Below are positions 39,652 through 52,794 of a stretch of DNA of 64,000 nucleotides, in pieces. The DNA lies in contig NW_025062477.1 of assembly GCF_000002995.4 (NCBI RefSeq), positions 6,358,649 through 6,422,648 of the forward strand. The letters run 5' to 3'. Numbering within the stretch: the stretch's first letter is position 1; each line of letters opens with the position of its first letter. Under the pieces are notes generated by a model, which had not been told where the DNA came from, ran no database searches, and saw nothing but the letters and a program-made list of their open reading frames with translations. This DNA comes from Brugia malayi. Its lineage: Eukaryota; Nematoda; Chromadorea; Rhabditida; Onchocercidae. The position numbers were made by a program, and so were the translations under genes.

Positions 39652-41003
39652 ATGTGTTTAAGGTTGATTAGCATGTGTTTTCATAAGGCTGAATTAACTG
39701 TCGCGAAGCACTTGATTGGTTTCATCAGTATTATAATGAACGGATGTATCTTCATTTGGATAGGCAGCAAAAATCGCTTAGATACCTTATGTTTTGCACA
39801 GAATTTCCGAGGAATGAATCTTATCGAATCACCAAAACCAAATTATTTAATAGATAGTTTTGCAACTAAACTTAATAAACTATTCCCCAGCAAGCAGGTA
39901 TGTCTCGTTAGTGATATGCCAAAGATAATTCTCACTTAAATTTCTGGCTTTAATGTAAATTTCTTGCATAAATCTATTTATCATTTGTGAGAGATTTCAT
40001 TGAAATCGGTTATAAAAAAGTAATGGTAGCTTATGCCGAAGAGATGTAATTAGTTGTGTATAGAAATGCTACTATGGTCAAATAGTGGGTAGTTTTGAAC
40101 AGGTCAACGAAGCGAAAGAATAAATACATGCGATTCACATTTATACAAGTGGACAACAACCAGTCGTAAAACGACACGCTAAAATTCAGGCAAGGATCAA
40201 AGTGCAACGCTGATCGTGAGGTAGTATAATTGCAGCAATACGTTCAGTCAACAAAAGGAGGATCAGAAGAAGCTGCGCTGGAAATGGAATTTACCATCAA
40301 AAAAGGAGGACATCTAAAAGATGGATCGATAGAGTGAGGATACATTCGATACATTCGACCTGAATTATGCGGTATAGTTCGGCAATTGTGCAAGTTTAAC
40401 AATATGAGTGTCAGCTCGTCAGGAGCGACAGTTTGAACTGAGCATCGATGGTGACGTGGAAGCAAAAGCGATAGTTATAAAGAATGAAAGGAGAACGATG
40501 GTTACAAAGAACTTTGTGAACATGCACAGGAATTGCAATCTCGTATAGGATGCAAGTAACAAGAAGAAACTAATTTTTCGGAGATCTTTCCATGGCTTAG
40601 ATTAGAAAATTGTTGTTGTGAATTTGTCATAAAAATTCATAATTCTGTTCGACGTACAGAAGACATCAGAGGCAGAAGAGAGTGTTTTTTTTTTTTTTTT
40701 TTTTATATTTTGATAGTTCTGGAATCATGAGGATAATATATAAGTTCCGGAATCATGAGGATAACATATAAGTTCCTTTAAATTTTTATTTCAAATTTTG
40801 AAAAAATGCAATTGTTAAAGACGGCAGATTTTGCAGATTTTTAATTATTATGAAAGAAAGTAGTTTATTTCTTGTTTTAGGTTTTCTTCTCAAGTGATCT
40901 CTGTATTGACGATGCTTCATTTTGGACTGAACTGTTGCAAGCTATCACAGATTATGTTTCAAAAAATGAAAAAATTTTCGGTACCATTCAGTGTTGTAGT
41001 TGA
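39652..41003 (+). CDS. PSMG4: Proteasome assembly chaperone 4-like protein (122 aa)
   Basis: PAC4 pairs with PAC3 to assemble the 20S proteasome alpha ring in the cytosol. Two exons, 39652-39897 and 40881-41003, joined in phase 0. The total of 122 residues nearly equals human PSMG4 (123). FIWIGSKNRLDTLCFAQ followed by a variable loop and KLFPSKQVFFSSDL parallels the family arrangement of a FLWVG-like strand, an AMCSRYDS-like segment and KQVFVSYNL; the C-terminal helix TELLQAITDYVSKNEKIF closes the fold. Similarity is moderate, so the family call rests on the combined length and motif order. It is the first of three closely spaced plus-strand genes. Confidence 0.7.
40715..40776. repeat. Tandem duplication of a 28-bp unit
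   Basis: Two copies of a 28-bp unit containing GGAATCATGAGGATAA, differing at two positions, plus a partial third, within the PSMG4 intron. A poly-T run lies just upstream. Confidence 0.85.
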
Positions 41004-41641
41004 ACTGCGGAATTTTTCTGTTCATTTTTTGTTACATTATGGCAACAATATTGTAAAAGATTTGTTTCTGTAATTCATTCTTCATTTCTTTCAGTCTTTC
41101 AGTAACATTTGTCATTTAATCTGCATCAGTTATTTTCAGATTCAGCTGAAGGAAAATAGTTGAAGTTTTCTTTTTACGAATGATACTGAAAGAAGAAATA
41201 TATTTTTATAGTTTCTTTACCTTTGTCTATATGCCCTGTACTCCGTATCCATTATTTCTTTAAAGCATTCAAATTTTTAAATTATGTCCATATTGCTCAG
41301 AATACCTCGTGCTTGATCTTGTCTGTTAAAATTATGCATAAATCTTTTTTGCCACAGTAGCAGGAATGTCTTTATTTCTTTCAAATTATCAGTGAGGGAA
41401 TTATTTTCATTTCCATCTGTATATCATATGTGGCCATATCCACAGTATTTTCACGGAAACATCATTTCTTTGCGTTACGTGTAACTCGTATTCTGGTAAA
41501 CGTATATGCAAATATGATTGTGCACAGTCTATAGCCACATAAGCATCTGCATGTGCTATAGTTTGTATGTATGAGTGCACTTCTAATGCAATCTTAAGTG
41601 TTATCTATTTCATTGTACTGTGTGGCAAAATAATTTTTCAG
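41004..41641. other. Gap between PSMG4 and SDHAF4, same strand
   Basis: 638 bp, T-rich, with no recognisable gene. The right end carries a TTTTTCAG acceptor immediately before the SDHAF4 ATG, which would suit spliced-leader addition. Confidence 0.6.
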
Positions 41642-42133
41642 ATGTTGCGAGTAGTTCGTGGTCGGGGCCTTATGCAAATATTTTGCAATCAGCAACGTTT
41701 TTGTAGATTTGAAGGAGGTACTATAAATGAAAAGGAGATTGAGATTCAGAAGAAAACACCACGAGGCAAGATGGATCATGAGCTGGGAACGGGAAAGGAG
41801 GATAAGCCTTATGAAGACCCATATCTCCCAAAGCATCCCGGAGGTATCCATTCTAATTTCGCGAGTGGAAGATAATTGACTAAGATTGGTTTCTTAGGAG
41901 GATTTGATGCATCATATGGGTGTTTGCTACTTTTTCTAAATTTTTAAGTATTTTGATGACCGCGGTGCAGTTGTTTACATTCATTGCATCATTTCTAATT
42001 TTCATGTGAATCAATAGAAGAAGTGCTCACTTTAGGCGTCAACCCGATAACCGGAGAAATTGGTGGGCCAGCGGGACCGGAACCGACCCGTTTTGGCGAT
42101 TGGGAACGGAAAGGACGTTGTATTGACTTCTAA
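41642..42133 (+). CDS. SDHAF4: Succinate dehydrogenase assembly factor 4 (99 aa)
   Basis: Mitochondrial chaperone that binds flavinylated SDHA before it joins SDHB (complex II assembly). Two exons, 41642-41843 and 42036-42133, joined in phase 1. The C-terminal block [20 protein letters not shown] then [12 protein letters not shown] is the near-invariant DUF1674 signature at the extreme C-terminus, as in the family. The N-terminus is arginine-rich (MLRVVRGRG) and suits a presequence. The start is the ATG directly after the acceptor; an open frame continues upstream to 41567 but without conservation. An AATAAA lies at 42287, and the next gene starts only 406 bases on. Confidence 0.94.
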
Positions 42134-42539
42134 AACCCACTTTTTCCTACAAGTTTATTTTCCAAATCAATTTTTCCTATAAGTTCAAGTGATATTAAGA
42201 ATCATTTGATTTCATTGATTTATAAAGGAATTGTTTTTGCTTTATCTTAAAATTAATTTAATTTAATAATTGTCATGAATGCCTAGAATAAATGCTTCAA
42301 AATCCGTTTGTGTTTTTGTGATTTGAATTTAAATTTTGGTTCCTGTGTGTGAGCCAACAACTACATGCTGCAGTGAAGGAGTTTATCATTTTATTAAGTT
42401 AATACTTTTTACAATAAACTCGACGATGAATTTTGAGTAAAGAATTCCTATAACGTTTAATAAATTAAGTGAGCAAGTATGACAGGGCTCATTTTTTGAT
42501 TCCTTGCTCTGTGAGAAAGGACTAGTATTTTTACTTTAG
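42134..42539. other. Gap between SDHAF4 and strumpellin, same strand
   Basis: 406 bp with two AATAAA hexamers (42287-42292, 42413-42418) and an ACTTTTAG... type acceptor ending at 42539, directly before the strumpellin ATG. This is the layout expected of an intercistronic region. Confidence 0.6.
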
Positions 42540-45500
42540 ATGAGTAATGTTGGAAACATATTTGGAATAAACTATCTGAAGGAGTTGATAGAAACAGGTT
42601 ATGCTATTCTTGCTGAAATATTTCGTTTGGTTGATTGTGTTCCGGATGATTTCAAGAATCCGACTCGTAGTCGCTTCAAACCATTCATTATTGATTTTTC
42701 ATATTTTGATGACCTTTCTATTATCGATCGCTATATTGATTCACATGAGGTCGGCTACTTTTTATTGTAGAGATCTTATTTTTACTCTTCCTTAGAAGTC
42801 TTATTTTGGTTTTTTATTAAAAAAATATTTTCAGCAAGGAACACAACTGGAAGACGAATATTTATTCATATTTGAAAGACATATTAAACGGTTCGGTGCT
42901 CTTTTCGATGCTATAGCTCATTTTTTTGCTGATTTAATTGAGTGAGTTCTTATATATTTCATCTTCATTTCTCGAATGATTTTTTAAGAACGTTAGTGAC
43001 ATTTCTGTTTGTAGCAGTTAAATGTCTGTGATTTTCCTTTTCGAGGTATGGGAAAACTTGTTTGATGATGGAGCAATCATCTGGGAAGTCAACACAGTTA
43101 TTAGTTCATTGTTAACTTTAATTGTTAACTGCATTATTTGTTATTGCTTCTTACCCTTATTTTTTGTAGATATTCAGAAAATAATCGATCTAGTCATGAC
43201 GCCTTTTCAGTGCGTCGAACAGCAGCTTTTCTGATATTATGTCAACATGAGGTTCGTCATCCGATTTCTCAATATCGTTTTTCTTTGTTTTGAGCTAAAA
43301 CTTTTTCGAGTTTTTTCTTTTTAAGCTTGAATTATATTTTCCTTTACTGAACTGCACTTATGATTTCAAAAAGTTTAACAATTCCACTTCAAAGTTATTT
43401 CAGTATCTAAATATAAATAATTTTCAGGCAGAAGCACTCTTTATCGCAGGCCTCATTTTGTTGGCGTTGGATGAGAAATTTGCTAATGAAGTGAAGCAAA
43501 GATTGTTTGTTGCACACTATAGAAGCAAGTACGTGAATGAGATCTTTGGTCAGAGTTACGGTAATGTAAATACTAGGTTGATGAAGTAGTTCTATGTGGC
43601 ATAAATTAAATTATATGTTGATGAAATAAAGACGATATGAGTTAAATGAATTTTTATGCAGACTTCCATATTCTAAGAATATTTTAAGAAATCTAAAGAT
43701 TTCAGCCCTTCGAGCAGTGAACGATTCGATCTTCTAGTTGATGTTTTGAAGGTAGCGTCCAGTCGAGAAGAGCTTTTCGGGTAAGCCATTAGAATCTTCG
43801 ACTATTTCTTGTTATTCTTTTTCCACTTCGTTATTTCTTTTACATGTGACATCAAATTAAGAAGCCGCTGTTGTGCAGTTGTAGTATTATCGTTATAGTA
43901 TTATCGTATAATTGATAATTGTACTGTTTTTATTTGAAACCTTCGTGAGCTGACATATATATATATATATTTCCATCTCTTATTTTTCAGAAGATTACCA
44001 TTAAATAAAGCTTTTGTCTGCAATATACTTGTGGTATTATACACAGACGTTTTGTTTCCTGATGAGGTATACAAAATTATTTCCTTGACAATAGTACTAT
44101 AAGATTTGACTATGACAAGGATTTTAGGAGTATTGGAAAAATTCGAGTTTCGCAAGTTATTATCACTGTTTAAAAGAGTGTCAATTAAATATAAAAATGA
44201 ATGTTTGTCTCTCAGATATTACAGAAGTCTCGATTATATATGATGCTTCTTTTATTGTATTTTCGGCAACTATTTGATGAAAATTGATATGATTTGAGAT
44301 CATATACTCCATTTGAAAATCCATTCATTTAGTAATGTGGTTTGAAGCTTTGAAAAAATTATTTGTTAGTTACAGTGATGAGGCTTACCATTTGATTACT
44401 ATTAATACTATCTGATTCATTTATACGGATTTTAGTTTCCGTTCTTGTAGTCAATTCGTTTTGCTGATGTGATCAGTTTTTTTTTTTTTTTTTTTTTTTT
44501 TTCAGGACGAATTTATACCACATGAACTTTCTCGACGAGGCATTCGTGCTTCATGTTATCAACGATCATTTCTTTCTGTCTGTCTTTTCTTTCTTCCTAC
44601 AGTATTACATTCAGACCATGTTGTTATGCGCCATATTGTAGATACATTTTACGCTGAAGAATGGGTATGTTTTCAGGAAAGTAAATTTAAATTTTATATT
44701 TAACAAAGATATAATAATGATAAGTGATATCGTCTTATGGATAGAATGTGGGAATTTAAGTTATAAAAAATAACGTTTTTGATTTTTATTTCCGTAAGAT
44801 TCAAAGAAAAAAGATGATCTCACTTATTCCTCATTGTTGTTTTCCTTAAGATATGAACACATATCATGCGTAGCTACTTAGGACTTTTGTTTTGGACAAG
44901 TTTTCCTCATTTGCAGGTTACATCGTTTTTTAGAATTGGAAAAGCTCATTCGGAAATATGAAATTAGTTAATTTTTAGGTGGTGCATTTGCATATGGGAA
45001 TAGTGATAAATATGATGGATGCTTGGGATCATTATAGAGCAGCAAATAGTGCACTGCAGCATGCAATTAGTGCACAAATAGTAAAACACTTAACTGCTAG
45101 CCATATATCTGCTTTGAAAGCGGCGTCTTTCCCACACACTGCCAAGTTATCAGTAGCCGATGTTATTTTATTTGCTGATCTAATAGCTACTTCAAATAAA
45201 CACCTCCAATGGGCTATGTTGCATGCCTGTAAGTCTTATTGCTACCATTTTATCGATGCGTATTTAAATCTTATTTTGTATTTTAATCATTCTCATAAAA
45301 CCCATGTGTATAGGAGTGTTTCATACACACCAAGTTTTCTTTTATTCATCCAGATAAGCCCGAAAAGTGCTGCAAACGTTCCGGACAGCTTTATGATATT
45401 GTCAATAGTCAAATTTCGTCGTGTTCGCTTGATCTGTTTAGTAAACTGCTCGAAGTTTCAGCCTTTGAATATAGCTATAAAGAAGTAAGAAATTTTCGGT

Positions 45501-48450
45501 ACTTTTGGCAAGCTGTGAACATTTTGACAAATTTATTTCAACATCTTTCCAAATTGATTATGTTCTTTGTAAAGCAATTTTAAGCCATTGTTTTCTATAT
45601 ACTGGGATTCATTGTTTGTAAATATTTTTCCTTAACAATAAGGTGTTAGTTTTGAAAGGAAATATTCGAATCTTTCGTAGTTGATCTGATCTTTAGATTT
45701 TTGTTTTATATATATTAAGTAATTTTATTGGAGCTTCTCTTCGGATTTTTAGGTCGCTCGATCGCTTTTAAACAATAAAGAAAAAAATGTCCGAAAGCTT
45801 AAAGACGAAGTCTGTGATCATGTCACGCAAGTAGCTGAACTGTTTGCAAACGAATTACCTTTGCAAAGGATCAAGAAAAATGGTATTATTATATTTTGAC
45901 CTATTGTGCTTCGTCTTTATCTTCTAATTAATTAGTTCAATATATAGATTGATCTTTTAATTCAACACTGTTTCTGTGAAGGCTTGAGTTACAAGAGAAG
46001 ATGATCGTTTGCAGAGAAGTTAAGGTCGTGGCTTTTGTTGCTGATGAAAACTATCGAGGAATTAGATATTTTTAACGCAGATGCGTCTTCCTTGATTTCA
46101 GAATTGAAAAACCGATTAGATCAGGTTTTTGCATTTCTCCTTCCTTCTAACTTTTATATAATTTGATGAATACCTTTCTTCTGCACATCATTTCGTAGGT
46201 TCCGTGCTTCTCATGTTTACAGCCATATTTCTAGTTTTTGTTATATGTCATCGTTTTTTGGCAATAAGTTGTGATTGGAGGGACGTTGCTTCTAACTGGC
46301 GATAAATATTTGCTACGAAAATTTTTTTTACAAGATAACATTTGAAACTATTCACTCAAGGAGTGCATTTATATGTGATCATGCACTCAAATTCAACTTA
46401 TTATAATTTGAATGTACAGGTGAGCGATATGCATGATCTGTCTGGAATAGTTGCTGTATCGCAGTATCTGCAAAGTGCCCAAAATTTATTAACTACGCTA
46501 TCGCACTATTGCATGCTGGATGAAGCATTTTTGAAAAAAATAGAATCAGCAACAAATTTCTCATATGGATGGGCAATGATTGACCAGTATTCTCTTAATT
46601 TTAATTGTATTTTATTAATAATCACTTTGTTTTTATTGAAGTTCTTGAACTTTGGTTTTTGATTTTTTTTTTTTTTTTGAACTTATGCTTAAAATAATGT
46701 TTTTTTATTCGTCGCTGTTTTAGAAATTCATATGAATCCTCAAATGGAAAGTGCTAAACTAATTATTTTAAGAAAGTTTTCTCTCAAATTCATTCCTAAT
46801 TGAACATTTGTGTTATAGATGGGCTGAAAATATGAAAAGTCTGGTAATAGTCAATCCACTTCCCGTACGTTCAGTGTTTGTCAAAATGGCGAACTCAATT
46901 AATTTAACATTGGAACGCCTTAATACACCAGAGAGGATATCGTCTATATCAATTTGTTATTCGCGCTTGATTGAAGCAAGATTGCGCAAAATTCTTCAGG
47001 TACGAGTGGTTGCTTTTTCATATATTTATGTTCCCTTCATATATTTTTCGACTATTACATTTACTGCTTTTAATGTAATTAGTTTTGAAATTTTATCACA
47101 TTCAGAGATCTGAAAACTACTGTGCATGTTTTTTTCACTTATATTTGCATTATTTTTTGTGAAACTGATGAATGAACATGAATTTGTGAAAATGAAGTTT
47201 AAACAAAAATCAAATTTGAAATTTTAAGGTTAGATTTTTTGAAATAGAAAACTTTATCTGCAGGCTGTCCCACGTTCGCTGTTTACACTGCTGGATAAGG
47301 TAGCTAGTCTTTTGAGCCCTCCGCAAGGATGTTCTATCAATAAAACTGATGTTCGTCAATTTGCGGATTCAGAACGTCGTTTGCAGCTTGCAGCTATTAC
47401 ACATGCAGTCTCAATGCTTTCTTCTGGTATTTCAACTATGCAGCTAACATCACTTGGGTCACTTCGAGTGGATCCATCAAATCTTTTTCTAGATGGAATT
47501 AGAAAGTTTGTATTTACGGACTTATTGCTGGAAATTAATAGTGTCACCCTTTTTAGATGTTATCAGTTGATGACTGTGGGAATAAATTATTTATACACTT
47601 GATAAAAGAGAAATGTTTCATTTCAGAGAATTAGTAACTGAAATATGTGCAACGTTACGATCGCAATTAGCTTCCGATTTGCTTTTGGATGATTTTTTAA
47701 TTAAATTGAAAAACCAGTTTGCTCACTTACGTGGAGCTTTTGTTTACATGTGTGAACATATTGCTATCAATGGAGCTGTAATATGGCACAACGAATTAGC
47801 TCGTGTAATTGGTTATATGATCGAGAAAGAATGTAACGCCTTTTTACAACATCCCGTTTGTTTTTTCGTTAATTCTGACAGAAAATTTCTAAGTGTTTTA
47901 ATGAATTCAGTATGTTTGATGTTCGAAAAGTACGATGAAAAGTAGGATCTCCTTTCAAGATAGACTTTTCATTTTACTGATTAAAGTTGATAACTAGAGC
48001 AACACATTGCAGATCACTGAGGAAGAAAGCTTATATCAGTCCAGGTCAGCACCAATTCCAAATATTCCAGCATTTGAAGGATCATTAACTCCTCTACATC
48101 GCTTGTTTAGCAGAATTTTGAATGCATCAGATCCAAAGTAAAGTGATTGTACCTTGGTTTATAGAGCAGTCACAAAAATTAGATTTAAAGAAATTTTTGA
48201 AGATGTAAAAATTAGTTTCCAAATTCAAAACTTTTCAAAACTGAATTTTATTTTTGGGCTGTGATTTAATAATTGTTTTCAGATCATCATATTTTGTAAA
48301 TTCGATGAGAATGTGGTGTGATTTAAAAACTAAGAAAACAGTCTTGTCAGGCGAATCTCTGAATGCTATACAAGTAATTTGAAATAAGCCATTATAAATT
48401 TAATGTCTATTATTTGAACCAAACCTAACCAATTATGTTCAAGACCAATG

Positions 48451-48485
<35 letters not shown>

Positions 48486-50499
48486 CATTGCAAAATTTCT
48501 GTTATTTGAAGTTTTCTGTCATCTTTCCTGAATAAAATGGTGGTATACTAATCAGTTGGCATTATTATGTTGTCGATAAATATTTGTGTTAAATTGGGTT
48601 AAGAGAAGTATTTTTGCTTAGTGCATCTGTAATTTCAGATATTTATTTCTTATTTTCAATTATATTTGGACAATACGAGAAAACTTCATCCTTTTTAGGA
48701 AGCACTTTCACCGATGGCTCTATATGGACTCGATCGGATTACATCATTTCACATTGTGAAATATTTGTATACCTTATTTGAACAACTTTCGGAAATATTA
48801 TGTCCTGTGATGACTTCACTGTTAAATGACATTACATTGGTGAAAACTGTGGTAGTTGCTGGAAGACTGAAAATCTTCGATTGTGCTTTGTCAAAATTCT
48901 TACCAAATTCATCACGATTTATTAGGACTGTCAGTAAGGCATGTTTTGTTCTACTCCATTATCATTTCGATTTTTGAGGAATCGACTGCTAATATTCGTC
49001 TGAGAAACTGTCTTTTAATGTGCTATTTTATTACAATGACATTTCGCTTCAGTGATGTTGCGTGTTCTCCACTGATTTATCATGCACTAATTAAGAAAAA
49101 AGCTATTTATGCCGGAGAATCAGAGTGATTATCTCGCTTCTAAGTTTGCTATTCCCTACTCGATTTTTATGTATTTAAACGTCGAATGAGTTAACATAAC
49201 AACATAATTTCAGATTGGTCAATTACAACTATTGCGGCAACAAATATTATCTGTTAATCAGTCAGCATTACGACAACATTCATCGAATATCTTCAGTGCA
49301 GTTGCAACATTTAACGAGTTCTGAATTTCCTTAGCCGATTCTTACTAGAAAATTTTAAAGAAAACATTCTGGAGGATTTTCTAAAGAAATTTGGTAAACC
49401 TTCTAAAAAAAATCTGATTTCCTCTAGAATCTTTATTCGGAGAACATCTCAATCGTCTTTAATGTTTCTCAGTCATTATTGCTTCAGAAGAAAACACGTT
49501 TATTCAGAGGTGTTATTAGTGATATTCGTGGACATCGTGGTGAATGTGATGCAACATTTCTCGGTGAATTGTCGGTACTTTTGGAACGCTGCGGTATAAC
49601 AGATCCATTCATGAAAGTAAGTTTTGAAATTTTTGCCGTTTTGCAGGAATTATTAATGTAATAAGATCTTTGTTTACAGCATTGTAGCTGTCGTTACTCA
49701 TTTTTTTTCTTTTCTTTTTAATATTTGCAGATATACATTAGGAGAGAGACACCACAATTGTTGCTACCTACAATGTTTCTTGTACTTCTCGCTGCGATAA
49801 GCAAGTTCAACGGTAAAACATTTTCAGATCCGCGTACTGTTTTTCCCATCTTATTCTATTATTTATGTAACCAGTGTAACATTTAATAGAAGAATTCCAT
49901 ATATTTTTTTTTTTTATACGGACAAAAGTTGTATGAGAAATCTGTTTTTGTAGTACTCAAAAAAGCCGACTCGACGGACATCTCGGCATTCTGCGCTGGT
50001 TTCGCATGTATATTATTGCAGTTTAATGTTTTGCAAGAATTCTTCGCCCTTTGCAACCTTTACATATCAACGACTTTACTTACAGCACGGGGAAATATGA
50101 AACAAGGAACTTTCATGCATACTCTTCGCTTTATAGCTTATTATTCTTCTTTACCATTAAATGTAAGGCTTTAGTTGACTCTTACAAGTCTTTAGCCTTC
50201 TAGAAAACTACAGTTTTCCAAGAAAAAACAAATCCAATTAAGATTTATATAAAAACATCTAATTTAGACAAAGTTTTCAACCTTTCCAGGGGTCAGAAGT
50301 CCCGTTGCTCTTTCTAACTTACATGTCTACTTTAAAACTTGGGTCCTTAAAGTTCAGCAAGTTAGCTGCATTATCCTCGAAAGAATTACTGAGTTTATTT
50401 TCAGGTAATGGAAGAACATGTTTTGCTCTCGTTACAAGAAAAAATCTGACTTTATATGGGTTTGTACAGATATTTCTAATTTCGCATAGCACACGATAA
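42540..50499 (+). CDS. WASHC5: WASH complex subunit 5, strumpellin (about 1150 aa)
   Basis: Large helical scaffold of the WASH complex, which drives Arp2/3 actin assembly on endosomes. I find 23 exons: 42540-42749, 42835-42941, 43170-43251, 43428-43528, 43706-43780, 43991-44066, 44506-44664, 44979-45228, 45354-45484, 45753-45882, 46015-46124, 46420-46586, 46819-46999, 47264-47505, 47627-47855, 48013-48137, 48283-48373, 48699-48938, 49214-about 49317, 49473-49616, 49731-49812, 49954-50162, 50290-50499. Colinear matches to human strumpellin run throughout: [39 protein letters not shown] with [42 protein letters not shown]. The total is close to the human 1159. The intron after 48938 is GC-AG. 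The donor near 49317 and the last about 30 residues are uncertain. Confidence 0.92.
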
Positions 50500-50611
50500 A
50501 TAATTTATTAGATTTTCTTCACTGAAACAGAAAGAGTATCAAATAACCATGGAATCACTCAGATTTTCTGCATATATTTATATTTACATTAAAAATACAC
50601 ATGCTTGAAAT

Positions 50612-52794
50612 CTAACAGTGCTTTTTTCCGCGTTGAGTTTTTGTACGCCGATAAAACTCCTTCGGCATTCGTTGTTCTTCTTCTTCCTCAAGCATTTTCT
50701 GCACTTTTTTTGCTTCTTCGGCAACCTGCATAACAAATGGGTTAAGCTACAGCATTTAAAAAGGAACTGAAATGTGACCGTAAACGCATGGGAAATAATT
50801 CCATGACTTCTATTTCATCTGTGCTATGCTTTGACTCTTGTTTCCAAGAATTTCAAGCACTAAAACATCTAGTGACTAAGGAAGCCTTCCTAAACTAATG
50901 ATGACAGTGGTTAACTGACAGTAAACTAACTATTTCGAGTTCGAAGACAAAAAAAAAAATGCACATTTTGATAAATTTCAATTGATGTGTCGTTGCACAC
51001 AAACAGCATGAAGTGCTAAGACTCATTTCACATTTTGCGCTATGATGTATTTTATTATACAGTTTTCCATGCGCTTTCTGAAACAGACAGCCGACGTTAA
51101 GGAAAATGGAACCAGTATAAATCTACACCTTTATGTCACAGGACTTGTCCAACACTTCATTTACGCCATCTTGTTTGATGCACAAACTTGTTTTCAAAGT
51201 TTTGAAAGATTACTTTATTCTCCCGTTCATTTGCTTCCGCAATAGCTTTTTCAGTGAGCTTTGCTACATGACTCAAATCCTCTTTGATGTCAGTACATCG
51301 CTGTATCCATTTATGTAATATTTGACAAATATCATCTAATTCATCATCTGCAATATCTCGGTTCTTCCATGAAAAAACCTCGACTTCACTTCTCTGAGCA
51401 TTCAGTCGACCCTATAAAGTTTACAGTTCTAGAAATAATATAAGAAGTCAATAAAAAAAGAACTCATTGGAAACTAGAAAAATATATTATTCAACCTTCA
51501 CTACGTTAATTACGGAAATTGTCTCGAGATGAATTAGCGATTGAATATATTTAGTTTCAACGATTACATGAATTAAAAACGTGAAAAATCAACAAAGAAA
51601 GTGGATACATGCCGCGTATACCAAGTTATTAGTTTCAACTAGACGCATAATGTTATGTGGATCTCGGTGCATCCGTTAAACTGTTTACTTACTCTACTGT
51701 CTTCATTAATAACAATCGTCAAAACTTAAAACCAGTGAGAGCGTACGCATGACTTCTGACTTCTCTGTTTAATTAGTATTCAAAGATAAAGAATAATTCT
51801 ACAGTATCTTGACACAACATAAGTGAAGACGTAATATGAATCTCAGCGGCATTTCGAATTTTCTAACAACCACCAGAACTACTAGTGGAACGGCCAAAAC
51901 AGATGTCACTTCCATTATAAGATTGTCAGTAAAGAAATAAGCAAAAAAAAAAAAAAACCTGAATAATACCATCATATATGGCAGAAATGAAGAGACGTTG
52001 GAATTCTTGCAGATCAGTGATTTGCAACTCACGCATCGCATCTTCAATCAAGAAAATTTTTGAACGAGTGCACATCGTTACCAACGATAACTGCCGAATT
52101 TTCCTTAACATTGTCTCATTCAGATCAGGCAAATCGTCCTTACGTTCAACGGCATCTTTGTATGTCCCTAAACGCTATAGATCCTCGTTTGTTCAATGGA
52201 TTAGCTGAATATAAATGATATAAAATATATCATTCAGATATTTCTCCTTGTTTTATGTGTTGAAATGGGACAAGATGAGTTATTCAGAAAGCAACGTGGA
52301 TAGCTGACACCGAACCAATAATAAATACCTACTCAGATATCTTTCTGCTCGAAAGAGATGATGTAACCAACATATGATAGCTTGATTAAATACAGACAAG
52401 TTCGCAAGCACCAAAACCTAGACAATTTGGTAAGTGGTGGTTGTTAAAATACTCCTAAATTTAATCTAGCTGTTGGTTAGACCATCAGTATTTCGAATCT
52501 GCATCAATTCCATTATGACTAGTTTTTATTGACCTTATATTACTCATAAATTTATCTTATCTCCATTACTATTCTTGAAATTAAAAAATAAATTTACTTG
52601 CCGTAAGCAAAAAGACACAATAAATTGTAATATTTGCAATAATTTTGGTCGTCTTGCAGTGCTTTTACCGATGGTTCTGATAGAAATTGAGCGAATGCAT
52701 GAATATCGTTGGCTTCCACAACAGAACAAATTTGTTTGGCAACTTCCTGCGCATTTACTGCATTCCGGAAATTACTCAAATAGACTTCAGCCAT
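50612..52794 (-). CDS. csn-7: COP9 signalosome subunit 7 (237 aa)
   Basis: PCI-domain subunit of the CSN complex, which removes NEDD8 from cullin ubiquitin ligases. Four exons, phases consistent: 52602-52794, 51959-52167, 51214-51411, 50612-50725. Family landmarks: YYNLLCLFAYGTYKDAVER, LNETMLRKIRQLSLVTMC, LFISAIYDGIIQGRLNAQRS, VEVFSWKNRDI and LDDICQILHKWIQRC; the tail is charged and coiled-coil-like (AKKVQKMLEEEEEQR). The first intron has a GC donor (GCAAGT), needed to produce the conserved FAYGTY. The length is slightly below human CSN7 (about 264-275). The gene ends 112 bp from the strumpellin stop on the opposite strand. Confidence 0.93.

Noticed and set aside
43046..43092. Possible extra strumpellin exon (GTATGGGAAAACTTG...)
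   Set aside because: No phase joins it to both neighbours without a stop, and the length match to human strumpellin is already complete without it.
48883..49128. 81-codon plus-strand frame in strumpellin
   Set aside because: It overlaps the real exon in another frame and then runs through the GC-AG intron; no similarity to strumpellin.
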